A DNA stretch of 64,000 bases from Agelaius tricolor (GCA_023055355.1 JALJCS010000028.1:5270418-5334417), one strand, 5' to 3'. Positions 22,950 to 35,600 are shown, numbered from the stretch's first letter. Made by a program: numbers and translations. Notes: generated by a model not told the origin, from the letters alone.

Positions 22950-24783
22950 TTGCAATTATGTTGTGAGCAATGTAGTGATTTTTTTAGAGCTCAGCACAAC
23001 AGGAAGGAAGTAATGGGAGGAAGAGACAAATACACAACACAAAGAGAACTTGGGCAGGGGAAGGAAAATTCCCATGGGGTTCTGTGAAAACTCCCAGTAG
23101 AGCTCAACTGTGTCTAAGTCCAGAGGCAAGGGGACTTTCTCCTTTGTCACTGATGTAGATTGGGGTGCCAGGAAGAAGTTCAGCAGGTAAGGGATGGCAG
23201 CTTAACAATGCCCAGTCCCCCCCTGCCATCCCCAAAACCAATCAGCAATGTCAGATCAGGCATCTGCTCCCACTGCTGCTGGAGATGATTGTTTCTCTCT
23301 GTCACTTGTAAAAAAGACCCACAAATTATTTCTCTGCCCAGCCCTCAGCTCCCCATGGCAGGCTGCCTGTGCCCATGGGTTTGAGGAATTGTGTGATTAT
23401 TATCAAGCACAGTATGGAAGGTAAACGTGGTTATCAATGTCAAGATTTTACACCCAGATTTGGACCATCAGTGGAGGCAGGAATGACAGACACCATGTTA
23501 AAGATTCCTGCACACACAGGTGCAGGAAGGTGATACATGGACAGAGATAATCTGGGTTTCCAGGGCAAGCTTCCTTGGACACTCAAGGTACCACTCACTG
23601 ATAATGTTGCTGTATCTTGGCATGTAACATAAATAAAGGAGAGGACAAAACAAAAAGCCACAGAAAGCCTCTAGCCTGACTCCTCTACATGCAGAGTACC
23701 TCCAGATTCTCTCACTCCTGGGTAGCTTCTGATAGTAACTGCAAGAAATAGAGCTAAACAGGCAGGAATTGTCTCTGGGAGATGCCATTTTTGATAATAT
23801 CCACAAGCTGTCTGAGCTGTGAACCCCTGCTCAATACATACATTGCATAAACCCCACTCCAATCAGGGCTCACAGAAAGCTTGAGATAAATACCTAACAG
23901 TGATCCACAGCTACATTGATCTCAAGAGCACACATCATAAATCTCTGACTGTGCTGTTTAAACAAAGCCTACAGGTTTAAAACAGCTTGCTCACTTCACA
24001 TAAATTGTAAGACAGATGATGCCAGCTGTAACAGAGAAAAATGTCCTCAAAGTCAGAGCAGCAGGATGCCCTGTACAGCTATTTGAAATCTTTTAAACAT
24101 TCATCCTTCTCTTACATAGTGGAGCAAGTCAGTGGCTCTCTGGAAATTACTCCTTTTCTGCTACCTCAGCCAATTAAACTTCTCAGAAAAGACTTGAAAT
24201 TTATCTAAATGAATAATCAGCTAAGACAGACATAGACAGGGAGAAGTGTAGAGCCTAAAAAGACTGGGGGGGGAAATATTTTCAAAAACTGCAAGCATAA
24301 AGCTAAATAAATAAAATCAGAGTGAAGAATAACAGAAAAGACATTGCAAGAATTAAAAAGTTCACTGGCCATCTACCTGAGAAAGAAATGAAGAGCTGTC
24401 AGGTGCTGAAGATGGAGTCAAGACAAGGTAATTGATCTATAAATAGTGAAACCTTAGCTTTTAAAACTACAAAATACTTGGTAACATTTACAGCATCTAA
24501 AGAAGCAATACCAAATCAATTTATTATTCCAGCTAGGCCAGCTCACAGCAGCAGGGGCTGAGGGGAATTCAGCTAATTCTAATAGATCAGAATTTCATCA
24601 GAGCCTGAAACTTTGTCAGGCCCAGTCCTGAAAAGGAAGGAGCTCAGAGTGTCTTTGGACACCACTGGTAGCTCTCAAAGAGAACTGTTTGAGACACTGT
24701 GGAGCATCCAAGTGCTCCCTTCTCAAAGGACATTCCTGGCAGATGCCAGATCAACTCAGGCCCAGGTCCAAGAGCAGAGCCTG
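22950..24783. other. Convergent intergenic region between UTS2 and PER3, left part
   Basis: No gene recognised. Short ORFs on both strands lack family resemblance. A run of G and an AT-rich segment around 24260-24310 are the only compositional features. Confidence 0.5.
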
Positions 24784-24789
24784 GCCAGG

Positions 24790-25192
24790 TGTGACACAGG
24801 AGGGCTGTGGTATTTTCTGGGACCCCCATCGAGGGGAGGAAATTAATCTGACTCCATGTTCTTAGAAGGCTAATTTATTATTTTATGATCTGTATTATAT
24901 TAAAGAATGCTATACTAAACTCTACTAAAGAATACAGAAAGGATACAGACAGAAGTTTAAAAGATAATAATGAAAACTCGTGATTCTCTCCAGAGCCTCA
25001 ACACAGCTGGCTGTGATTGGTCATTAAGTAAAAACAATTCACCTGTTGGATAAAGAATCTCCAACCACATTCCAAAGCAGCAAAACACAGGAGAAGCAAA
25101 TGAGATAATATTGTTTTCCTTTTCCTCGGAGGCTTCTCAGCTTCCCAGGAGAGAAATCCTGGGCAAAGATATTTTTCATAAGATATGCCAGT
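24790..25192 (-). mobile_element. Solo LTR of a passerine-type endogenous retrovirus, 403 bp
   Basis: The sequence is flanked by 6-bp direct repeats GCCAGG (24784-24789 and 25193-25198), as expected for a target-site duplication of that length. Read on minus, it has a TAATAAATTAG poly(A) signal (complement at 24874-24879) in its 3' third and ends TGTCACA. The body (for instance the stretch around AACAATATTATCTCATTTGC) is one I associate with LTRs common in songbird genomes. No retroviral gene adjoins either end, so it looks like a solo LTR left by recombination. The 5' terminal dinucleotide is not a clean TG on minus, so that boundary may be off by a few bases. Confidence 0.7.
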
Positions 25193-26273
25193 GCCAGGAG
25201 GGCAAACTCCCCATCCTGCTGTGACATCCAGCTCCTGCCAGCTTTCAGCTCAGAGCTTCCCCTCACTCCTGCAGGGCACAGACAGGGCTGGGACTGGCAC
25301 AGAGAACTCTCAGACTGCAGACAGGGTCTGGAAGGCAGGTTTGCCTTGCCATGGGAAGGTGTAGCTGGGGAAGTCAGCAGCAGCATTCTGAGCCCGTGGG
25401 CAGAGGGAGCAGGGGCCAAAGCAGAGCTGCAGCTGGGAGCTCCCAGGAATGTGTGATGGGTACCCTGACAGGGACCAGGCTGCTCTGAAGCAAATCTACT
25501 ACAGAAAACACAGACCCATTACTTCTGAGAATGGGATGATGAAGCATCTCAGGTCCAATTTCTCACCATCTGCCAAAAATACAGCAGTACATGGTGCAGG
25601 CCCACCTCTGACATCCACACAAATGTGTAACTGCAGGTTCTCAGCTGTGAGCCAGGACTTGAGCTGGCAGCAGGATGATTGCTACTGAGAATCAGAAATG
25701 TGGATAGGCTGAAAGAGCCCAGATCTTTGAAAAAAAACCCATAGATCCAACCCTGAACATTTTTCATTTCACAAGCCATTTCATTTATCCTCATTTTTTG
25801 AAATAGATAAAATTTGACTCACATTTTTAAGAATGCTTAAAATGACCAAATAACCCTTTAAAAAAATCAATAAACCCTAAGTAATGATACATCCAATGTT
25901 ACTTTCAAGATGCCTGTATTTCAAGACACTGCATCACTTACCTCATCAGAAGCAGTTCAGTTATGTACTTTTCTAAGATTACTTCTTTCTTTTCCAATTT
26001 CAGTATGATGCTACTTTTGTTCTGTACCTTGTACTCCCTGCAGTGATTCTGCCTTTCTCCTGCAGGCTTCTTTCAGCACTATCAATCATATCTCTCTGTT
26101 ATGTCCCTTAAAGCAGAAAAAGATGAACAAATTGTTACTCTGCAATTAGTTAAGAACTTCCCTGCTCTATGAGACATGTTCATGAATTAAACCTATGATT
26201 TTTTTTCTCTGTACTTCCTCTAGAACAAAAATTTTTAGAAAAGTCACACAGACAGAAGCTTTAAGTCTTGCAT

Positions 26274-26431
26274 GCCAAATCCCAGCAGTTTAGAAATACA
26301 GATATAATATTTCACACACAAAAAGTCCTTACCCTTGTGGGATGCAGTTAGAGCCAAATCCCAGCAGTTTAGAAATCCAGATATAATATTTCACACACAA
26401 AAAGTCCTTACCCTTGTGGGATGCAGTCAGA
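26274..26431 (+). repeat. 79-bp tandem duplication, two copies
   Basis: Copies at 26274-26352 and 26353-26431 begin GCCAAATCCCAGCAGTTTAG and differ at only a few positions (for example AAATACAG versus AAATCCAG). Their high identity suggests a recent local duplication. They are non-coding. Confidence 0.92.
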
Positions 26432-29400
26432 AAACAAAGAGCATATCCTGGAGTTGGTAAGGTGGAGTGTGACTGAAAAAAACAAACAACTACAGAACCC
26501 CTCAACAAAACAGCATCAATGGCCACAAAATGGCCATTTTCACTGTACCCCCAACCCATGTACAAGCAAAAAAGGTATTGAGGGTTCTGCTAAAAGTATA
26601 TTTTCTACACATTGCCAAGAGCAAAATAAACACACATTTGAACAGTTGTTTGCAGCATATTTTTCAGGTTTATTTATAAAATCAGATGCTCCTTTAAAGT
26701 GTACAGTTAAAATCACAACTGTAAATTCAACCACAGCTGAATATTGTTTCAATAAAATACTCCTACCAACTGATGTAAAAATTCATTCAATTGTGATTCA
26801 AAACTGGATTCAGCTGGAAGATAAACTTACCAATACATTATTCATTCAGCAAGTATCTACCACACTGTAAAAATACATGAGGGTCCCTTCTGTTCATAGC
26901 AATGCCATGAAAATATCTGCACAACAACTCATCTTTTAAAAACATAATTCTACATTTATGAATACAACAACAACAACAAAAAAAAAATCGCCAGTGAAAT
27001 CCTCTGAGGGTTTCCAAACTGCTGACACCCCCACAGGGGGCAGTAACTGCATCAGTGCTGTACCAGCATGTTTTCCCTCTGACCACTAAATAAGTGATTT
27101 TTCCAAGCAGCTCTAAACTGTCTGCAACATTTTGCCAGGCAAAACAAAGCCACAGAAACAAAACAGCAGGTGCAAATCCAGCTGCAACACTCCCTCCACT
27201 GGCCTTTCTGATCAGAAGTGCATCTTGCTGTGATCACTCCAGCACACTACAGAGACTGAAAGATGAGTACAAGCTGAAGTAAAAACTGCCAGTTCCTGAA
27301 AACTTATGGAAATGAGGTCAAAGGCTTGATAAGGCATTTCATTGCAAGATGAAGTTGTGGTTCTAGCAGGGTAAAGAGTGCCTTGGGAAAGTTTGGGGTT
27401 TCTTTATCCTAAGGGGATAAAACCTGCTGATTTCGCAGCCAAGTCTGTTTGATTTTTGGGCAAATAATTGTCTTATCATCACACAGGGCACTGATTGATC
27501 TGTTCATTCCTCTCACATTGTTCTCCTACACCATAATTTTTTCCATAACCCAGGAAATGTGCAGCCCCAGAGAAGGGATCCTGCACCTAAGATTTAGCCA
27601 GGATTACAAACTTGGAATTCAAATTCCTAGGCACATGAATTTTCATTATATATGGCCAGAGGGTCTGTGGTATTCACAGCAATTAAAAAACTCTCTGGGC
27701 TGTTGCTCAGTGATTCTACTGGGCACAAATTCACAGCAGCAGGTGGTACAAGAAGGGTTAACATCCTTAAACAAGAAACACAGGTAACATGATCAGGTTT
27801 CTACCTACAGAATCTTGATCACTTGTAGCAAAGACAGCACAGGATACAGCAAGTGAAGACTCCCAGATTTTACTCCTGAATTTGGAATAAACTGTGGGTA
27901 TGCAGCTTTGTGTCTCTGCCTCTTTTTATACAGCTGGGATAATAACAGTCATCTTTTTGACATGTTCATGGACCTATGGATCAAAAGCATTATTCAAGTG
28001 TTAGGTACATATTGCCATTCTCCTGAACTGTCTCACTGTTTTACAAGAGATGACATAACATGTCTGCCTGCTAAGACATTGCAAATCAGCTCATTTTCAT
28101 ACTTGGGAAATGAACAAAACTTTCAAACTCAGGAAATAAAAATAATGTACACAAAAGAGTCTACTGTTATCATAACTTTCTTTCTGGCTTAGGGTTCCAA
28201 GCAATTTTGAAGGAGACAGCTGTCCTTACCTGATATATTCAATTTAATCTATTTCACTAAATCTCAAAATGCATTGAAGCAATCATTTTAATTTAAGCAC
28301 AGCTAAGTAGAATGAATTCTAGTGAATAAGTCTAATTTGACAGATAAGTTAATTAAGAAGCTTCCCAATCAAGAAAGAACCCTTACACAAAGTATCTGAT
28401 CACGTTTTAGAGCAAATATTTTAGGCAGTGTGCTTATAAAGCAGATTAGCATGTTAGGAAAATGCTGTAAAAAGACTAGGAAAGGTGTAAGATATTGCCC
28501 ACATCTTCCTACTTGAATACATGACCTGCTACATGTAAACACCTACTGAAGTCTCTTATTTCAAGAGGTGTTTGAAATTTGAACACAAGCAGTACTGAGG
28601 ATGTGTGGACCTCTGCTGATTTACAACACGAGAAAAAAAACAAGCTGAAAACTCTGAAAGACAAAGAAACGTAGTTTAAGAATAAATAGAAACCAACAGG
28701 TATAAACAGAGCAGGCAAAAACACTGAAAAAACCCCAAATCCAGAAAAAGAACTCTGCCTGAGTCAAATTAGCCTTGAAAACTCAAAATTCTGTAAAAAT
28801 AACTTTCCTTAAAATAAACTTTAACAAGAAAGATTGTCACTGGATTGACTTTTACAAGTAAAGAAACCTTTAGATAAATATATTTTTCCTTCAATGACCT
28901 GCAGATCACAGTATTTTACTTGAAGCTTACCAGTAACTGAAATAAGAGAAATGAAAATATTTCACACAGCAGCAAAAGGACTACACAGAACAAAAGGGTA
29001 AATAACATGTTACATTCTTAAACTCTTTGCTGAGAAAGCTAAGGTGATTAATAACATCACAAGGAAAATCTGATTACATCCAGCCTTTGATAAACAGAGG
29101 GGAAATCAGACAAAATTTACGAAGTTTTCAGCCAAGCATGTCCTGTTTGAAGAGCACTTTGAGACAATAATAAGAACAAGTCCTTTTACATACTGGCAGT
29201 GGTTACCATGTTCTGAACTACAAACTCCTTTTTCATCCATGGATTTCAACAGCCAGAGATTCCATTACAATGAAAGAGGTTAAATCTTATGCAGGAAGTC
29301 AACAGTGCTAAGAAATAATGAATATGTGGTTTGATGCTCAAGTTTAGCTCCACAACATGTGAGTTTTGAAAGCAGAAATGAAATGAATTCTTTTTGGTTT

Positions 29401-30968
29401 TGGCATCACCACAACAAAAACAAATCAGAGAAACTGCTTAAATAATTTCCTATTTGTTATGTCTGGATTCAACTCCTCTAACCACTCAACAAGAAAACAT
29501 TAAGATACAAACCCACCTTTTATCTTAGATTACATGTAACTACTTTAATTGATAACTACTTGCCTTGAGAGAGAAAATCTTCCATGGGTCTGTTTTTAAA
29601 AAGCAGAGCCTGTGGATTGATACTTTTGGGTTGGTTGGGGTTTTTTTAATTGCTGTATGTAATTCAATCTCTGGTGTACTTGCAAACCAGTTATCCTTAA
29701 TTAATTTATATATCTGTCTTGATAAACACAGCTTTAAAATCAAAAGCTGTAAAACAACTTGACTCCAAAACACACATCACAAAAAACATAGGGAATAATT
29801 TGCTTTTTTCCACTTCAGTTTACTTCTTTTCAATGGGCACAAGCTGGCAAAAGGCATTTAATGTAGAATAACCCAGCCAGTTCCAGCTGCTCTTTAAAAA
29901 GCTCACCGGATTCTCAAACCAGCTACATCAATTCCAGAGCCTCAGAATATTTGGATCTTTAGTTTAGACCTTTAAATATTGAACAAAAATGAAGAGTACT
30001 GTAGCTGGGCTTCAATACATCCACCTTGCAGAGTAAACATGCTCTGATCAGTAGGTTCATCACCACAGGTTGTTAAACACTGCATCTTTTCACACTTACT
30101 TGCTAACTTCAAAAGAACAAACACCCAAACCAAAAAAAATCTTTGTGTTTTGCTCATCATTGAGCAGTTAAAGGTTACAAACATAACCCATTCCATGAGG
30201 TCAGAAAGTGAAAGAGCCTCCCACTGAAAGATTGTCCTCAGAGTCATGCCAGGAGTGGAGGGGTGGAGGAGGGAGATGGAATTGCATGTGTGACTGCTCA
30301 TGTTGGTAAGAGGTGGCCATGGAGATCATGGAGCAAAGCCAGAGGAGGGAACAGGGTGGCAATGGCACCCAGCAGTGGCACTGGCACAGGGCTGATGTCC
30401 TCAGTGTGGCAGGTCTGGAGGTGGCTCTCCCTTGTTCTCCATGCTGTCATCAGCCACTGCAGCCTCACAGCTTCCTTCCCTGCTGTCACACGTAACACAG
30501 CCCTTTGGAAAGGAGCAAGAAATAGAAATTTAAACTCTTTTTATGAGTATATTTCAAAGGGTCAAACCCTATGGAATGATACATTGCAATCTCTTGAAAC
30601 CTCTCACCAGTGGGGTGAGACCTCTCTAAAAGCAGAGATTAATTATACACCTGCCATTGACCTTGCTTCAGAGACCAGTTAATTTGGTTAGTGGAACATG
30701 CAGTTCTACCTTGGGAAAAAAAAGGCATGTGACTTTCTTCTTGAATTTCTTCTTTTAAAGAAATTTCTTCTGAAATGATAGACCTTATCATTCTCCTTCT
30801 TGAATTTGAAGACCTTATCATTCAGCTTTATAAGCAAGCTCCTTATTGAAGATTTGGACTGCAGCCTGAACAGCAACAACACTAACATAAACAGCTGAAA
30901 TGCCTGAGTGCATTGATATTTTTTTGTTCTTGATATTGATATTTTCTCGTTCTTCTGTTTAGAAACTA

Positions 30969-31006
30969 TGTTTCGATATTGTACCATTTTGTACAATATT
31001 GAAACA
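30969..31006. other. Long imperfect inverted repeat (hairpin)
   Basis: GTTTCGATATTGTAC at 30970-30984 pairs with GTACAATATTGAAAC at 30991-31005 across a 6-base CATTTT loop. The single mismatch would be a G-U pair in one RNA strand. One further A-T pair extends the stem to 16 positions. It lies about 1.6 kb downstream of the PER3 stop on minus. Function unknown. Confidence 0.8.
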
Positions 31007-31214
31007 AACTCTCCAAACAGAAGTTCTGTATTTCTTGCTGCTGTCAGAAGCCTGGTTGTATTTGCACAATCACAATCTGCACTAGAAAACACAACTTCCT
31101 GCTTAGGAACAGTTTCAGAACCTTAGACAGAAAATAGTGATATTTGCATACCAATGCATTTCCGAACATCTGAGGTTATAAACATTCAACAGAATTTTCT
31201 ACACAATCACTGGA

Positions 31215-32174
31215 CCTAATTTTGCTATCTGAATCAAACACAGAGTTCTTAACTCTCGGTCCCTCTGGGAGCCTCTCAGGAACCCTGGGCCAGTCCCGAG
31301 TCGGCAGACACCAGGGGGCAGCCCCGACACGGCCGACAGCGGGGAGACACTCACTGTGCCCTGAGAGTACTGAGGGCACCTGGGCTGGGGGGAAACACTC
31401 TCTGTGTGTGCCCCGAGGGTGCTGAGGGCACCTGGGCTGGGGGGAGACACTGTCTGTGTGTGCCCCGAGGGTACTGAGGGCACCTGGGCTGGGGGGAGAC
31501 ACTCTCTGTGTGTGCCCCGAGGGTGCTGAGGGCACCTGGGCTGGGGGGAGACACTCTCTGTGTGTGCCCCGAGGGTGCTGAGGGCACCTGGGCTGGGGGG
31601 GAGGCACTCTCTGTGCCCCGAGGGTACTGAGGGCACCTGGGCTGGTTGTCTTTGCAGCAGAAGAGACACCAGAGACATCGGTAGAAGAGAAAGGGCCGAC
31701 TCTTAGCAGGGGTTAATCCAAGGTTTTATTAGGAGTCCCAAAGGAGCTCCTGCACCTCAGGGACCCTCCTGCTGAGAGCCCCGGGAGATGTGCCAAGGTT
31801 ACATTTAAAGGGAGGTGGAAACCGACAGTAGAGAACACCCTACCAACCATTAAGTGACCCTAAGGGATGGGCACTGGGGGATGGACATTTAGGACAGTGT
31901 ATGGGGCAAGGCTGGGGGGGCTGACCCCGAGCCTCTGGACAATCACTCGACGACTTGGACCAAAACTTCTGCATGGAGGGGATGGGATCTGAGTGATTGA
32001 CAGAGAGCCAGGGTGGGGGTTTGGGGATGATCTCATCCCAGGAGAGGGAAAACAGGTAAAAGGAGAGGGGTACAGTTTGGGATAAACCATTTGGGAAAAA
32101 TATGGGAATACAAAACAAAACTACTTCAAAGTATTACAAAATATAAAAACACACTACAACACTTAACCACAACA
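31215..32174 (-). mobile_element. ERV LTR downstream of PER3, same orientation, with internal minisatellite
   Basis: Read on minus, the element begins TGTTGTGGTTAAGTGTTG at 32174, typical of a passerine LTR start. It contains a TTTAAATG TATA-like motif near 31803 and an AATAAA poly(A) signal (complement 31725-31730) followed by ACCTTGGATTAACCC. After the signal it runs into a 52-bp tandem repeat. No target-site duplication could be identified and the left boundary is approximate. No retroviral coding sequence is visible, so it is probably a solo LTR. It lies about 440 bp after the predicted PER3 stop and is in the same transcriptional orientation. Confidence 0.65.
31344..31645 (-). repeat. 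52-bp minisatellite, about 6 copies
   Basis: On plus, the unit runs GAGACACTCTCTGTGTGTGC, then CCCGAGGGTGCTGAGGGCAC, then CTGGGCTGGGGG. Starts are at 31344, 31392, 31444, 31496, 31548 and 31601; the first copy lacks one TGTG (48 bp) and the last is partial. Two minus frames and one plus frame stay open through it because the unit has few stops; they are not genes. Confidence 0.93.
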
Positions 32175-32612
32175 GGACAAATGTTATCAATGAGGTATTA
32201 GAGAAACAAAGACTAGTTTTCTAGTTTTGTTCCATAGCCAAGGACATACATGTCTCAGTTTTTCTTCTCTAAGAATAAATACCACATCTCAGAACACCAC
32301 ATTTCACAATCCCAGTCCAACATGCAGTACTAAAACAGACAAGAGATTTTTCTGGTACAGAAGTGCATTAACACAGCCTTAAAATTTTCTGTACAACTCA
32401 ACACTGAAGCTCTAAGTCTTTGTGGGAATAGATCTGTCTTGCCATTCTCCATAGTACCTGGAAGCCCTTTAAACTGATTAAGACATTCTCTAACACACAT
32501 CAAGGCAAACCAGAAGCAGATTAGCAGAGTGCCCAAGAGTTGTACCAGCTAAAATAATGAAGTATAAGATTGAATGAACACACCTACAAAAAACTGGCTA
32601 TTTTTGTGTTTC

Positions 32613-32675
32613 TTACAATACACCTGGACCCTCCTCTGTGACTGAGCATTCTTCAGCTTCCTGAACACATCTGAT
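32613..32675 (-). CDS. PER3: Candidate terminal coding exon of PER3
   Basis: After the phase-0 donor at 32876, the next in-phase acceptor found downstream is TTAG before 32675. It gives [20 protein letters not shown] and a TAA. The human terminal exon encodes a comparably short, acidic, cysteine-containing peptide starting ACVTCENED. The intron would be 200 bp. The upstream pyrimidine tract is weak and the second cysteine of the CVxC motif is not conserved, so another exon further left remains possible. Confidence 0.45.
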   Translation of the reverse strand: MRCVQEAEECSVTEEGPGVL

Positions 32676-35600
32676 CTAATTTTTACTGATATCCCAGCGT
32701 TACATGCCATTCAATTATAGCAACAATTTTATATGAAAAAGAGCAGAAGGACTTAATACCAAGAGAAAAAACCAACTCTAGATGCCTTACAGGAGATCAT
32801 GGCACTGTAGGGTGGCCCTGGCTGGAAATGCCTGGGCTGGCCAAGGCAGGAGGGACCTGCAGCTCCTTTCCTCACCTGGGTGCTGATTTGCAGGGGCACA
32901 GTCTGGGTCCTGATCCACGAGTGCACCTCTGCAAGCTCCTTCTTCTGCCCATCTGTGAACCAAGGCTGCTGCTTCTGCATGACTGCCAGCTTCTCCAGAT
33001 CCTGCTTTAGAACTTCCTCTTTGATTCTGCAGGGAAGAGACACCTGTGAGCACAGCTGTGCTACACAAGCAAGGCAGGCACTGATTTTGTGAGAGTCTCT
33101 ACACCACAATCCATGGCTGAAGCCCAGACAGCATCAGCTGCTGAAAGGGAACTGTACTTCATACCTTATTTGCTTTGTAAGGTTGCTTTCAACACTGGGC
33201 TCACATTCTGGGGTTTGCTTGCTGTTGGTTTTGTTGGAAGTTTTTGGTAATGGTGTAGATTTTTTTTGTTTTATGGCTTTATGTGATGCTTTTAAAAATC
33301 TGGAATCCAATTACAAATTTGATATATATATATAAGCTAATTACAAGCAACTTGCAAATAACCTGTAGTTTTACCCCTTTACGCATTCAAAGTACAGGAC
33401 AATAATATTAATTGTCCTGTACCAATCCCATTAATACTTCAGCAAAAAAGATTACATGTTACCTTATTTTAATAGACAGGGGAATGTGAAAAAAGTAGAC
33501 AAAAGTAAGTAAATAGCCGGGCCTAAACTGCACAAAAAAATCTAAGACACCTTCTTGAAGTTTCATTGGTACATGTGCTGTTTCCACAGTCTCACTTTAA
33601 TCCTATAGTCCCATGCACAATTCCAATCTACATGTCAGAAATTGTTGATGTTTTCCAACCTGTTTGGCATTTGGTAATTCATTAGAAATCTCTCAGGTGT
33701 GTGATCCATCTTCACCCAGGCTGACTCATGCTTCGATTTATAAGCTGTCCCTTTTTCTTCTGCTTCCTGATTCTCCTCTTCTTTGGAAGCTCCAGAAGAA
33801 TAATTACTGGCAAAATACTTGCTGCTTTTCCCACCACCTGCTGAGAATGACCATTAAAAAAAAAAAAAAAAAAGGCAGATGCCTGGAAAATCCCAGTAAT
33901 TCAGCACAAGTACACCACCCCCAGTGTATTCTTGCAAGCTAATTCTGTAATACAAACACAGGTATTCCCCAATGATTGCTCTAGCAATTACTACCTATTG
34001 AGAATTCAAAGATAAAATGCATTGTCTCAAATTATTCAAGATCTTCAAAGCTCTTTTCACTTTTCTCAAAATTAATTGGCTCAACTTCTCTGCTTCTGAG
34101 AGGTCCTGCTCTGGGCAGATTCGCCTTTGGCCAAGTAAGATGTAAAGTAGTATCTAATGCAGACAAAAGTGATAATGAGAAAAATGAAGAGTGACTTCCA
34201 GGTTAAAGGAACAGCTTCTTAGACTCACATTTCCAACTAGAGTGACTGAAACAAACTTGGCTTCAAGCACTGAAAGGTGATGAGAAGTAAAGGCCATGGA
34301 TTTTCTTACATGGATTTCCCATTCCCACTATAGTATCCTGCTATTAATTCTATGTTAGCAACCCATCTAGCACCAAATACCTAAATCTTGGGCCTCCCTA
34401 CCTGTGCCATGACCAGAAGTCTCGTTGAAGCTAGAGCCTAAAGAACCAGATAAAGCTGATCCACTGCCTGATGCTGCTGAGCCTGAACCCAACTGTGAGT
34501 CCTTGTACAACGAGCAGTCAGGAAATTCAAGAGCAGCAGTTTTACCATTATCTTCTGGATCATTATCCTGGAGACAAAAAGCAGATCCAACATATCCACA
34601 GAAGTTACATTTAAGTATGCAAAAGGAAACTCATGCAGTTATTGCATTTGTCACATGTTGACCAAGTTCTCCTATCAATTCAACAGGTTTGGAGGTTTTA
34701 GCTCTGAAAATGAGTGGTGGTTTAGAACTCAGGATAACACTCTCATGGGTGAAAATCAACAAGCATCTGAACTCTAGTTTACTGGTTTCTGCTGTAGATC
34801 CTTCCCCAATTTGTCAGGATATTGTATGGATGCACAGAGTTAACAATTTCTGCTGACAAGAGAGGAGTCAGTTCCCTTCACATCCTGTTGGATGGCATGA
34901 AGCAGCCATACACATCAAGCAAAGGTGCACTACAGGGAAAATGGGAGTCTTCCCCTGATTCACTATGCGAAGCAACTGCTTCAGCAGCTCCAGGTACACC
35001 AGCTCCCCTTTCAGGACCCTACCCTGCAGTTTCAGCTGCTCCAGCCTTTCCAGCCCAATCTGGATTCAGGAGGCAACATTTTTTTCCTTGCCTGCAGAGC
35101 TCAGATTCCTGCCTCAGTTTACCGCGGAAGTTGGAGAGGCCTTTTCTATGCCCATGTATGGAAACCGACCCACACGGATCCCTGTTCTTCTTTCATTAGC
35201 TGCATCCCTGGGAGACAGAGGGAGTAATTAGAAAAATATCTTCCCTTTGTTTTGGTTCTCCACAGAGACTGTGGGACTGGGTGAAAAAGGATGCAAATTG
35301 CGCAGCACTAACCGAGTTCCACATGCATAAAAAGCCCCAAACCCCAAATTCTAGCTGACAGTTCCATTGAAAAGGCTGCTGCCAGAATGCTCAGCAGAAG
35401 CAGCTTGTGGCAGCCTAGACCAGAAGATCTCACATTTCTGTCATTTACTAAGTGCCCACACTGTACTGGTACAAGTTCCCATAAGCACAAGTATAAACTG
35501 CTTTCTCCACCTCCTGTGCTATTCATGACCTGCAGCCTACATAGCACAGCCAACAGAAAAAGCAGCTGACAAAATCTGTGTCCCTGACACACAGATCATC

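Larger units (their letters stand above)
25199..31200. other. Convergent intergenic / PER3 downstream region
   Basis: AT-rich DNA with no recognisable exons. A 79-bp tandem duplication and a long hairpin are listed separately. A minus-strand AATAAA (plus TTTATT near 26670) could be a distal PER3 poly(A) site, but this would imply a 3' UTR of about 6 kb and is unproven. Confidence 0.45.

Noticed and set aside
26421..26870. 149-residue plus-strand ORF
   Set aside because: Starts in the 79-bp tandem duplication, has intron-like composition and no recognisable domain; opposite frames are also open.
31176..31678. Three overlapping repeat-containing ORFs on minus (PRCPQHPRGT-like repeats)
   Set aside because: They are readings of the 52-bp minisatellite inside the LTR, whose unit has few stops in any frame.
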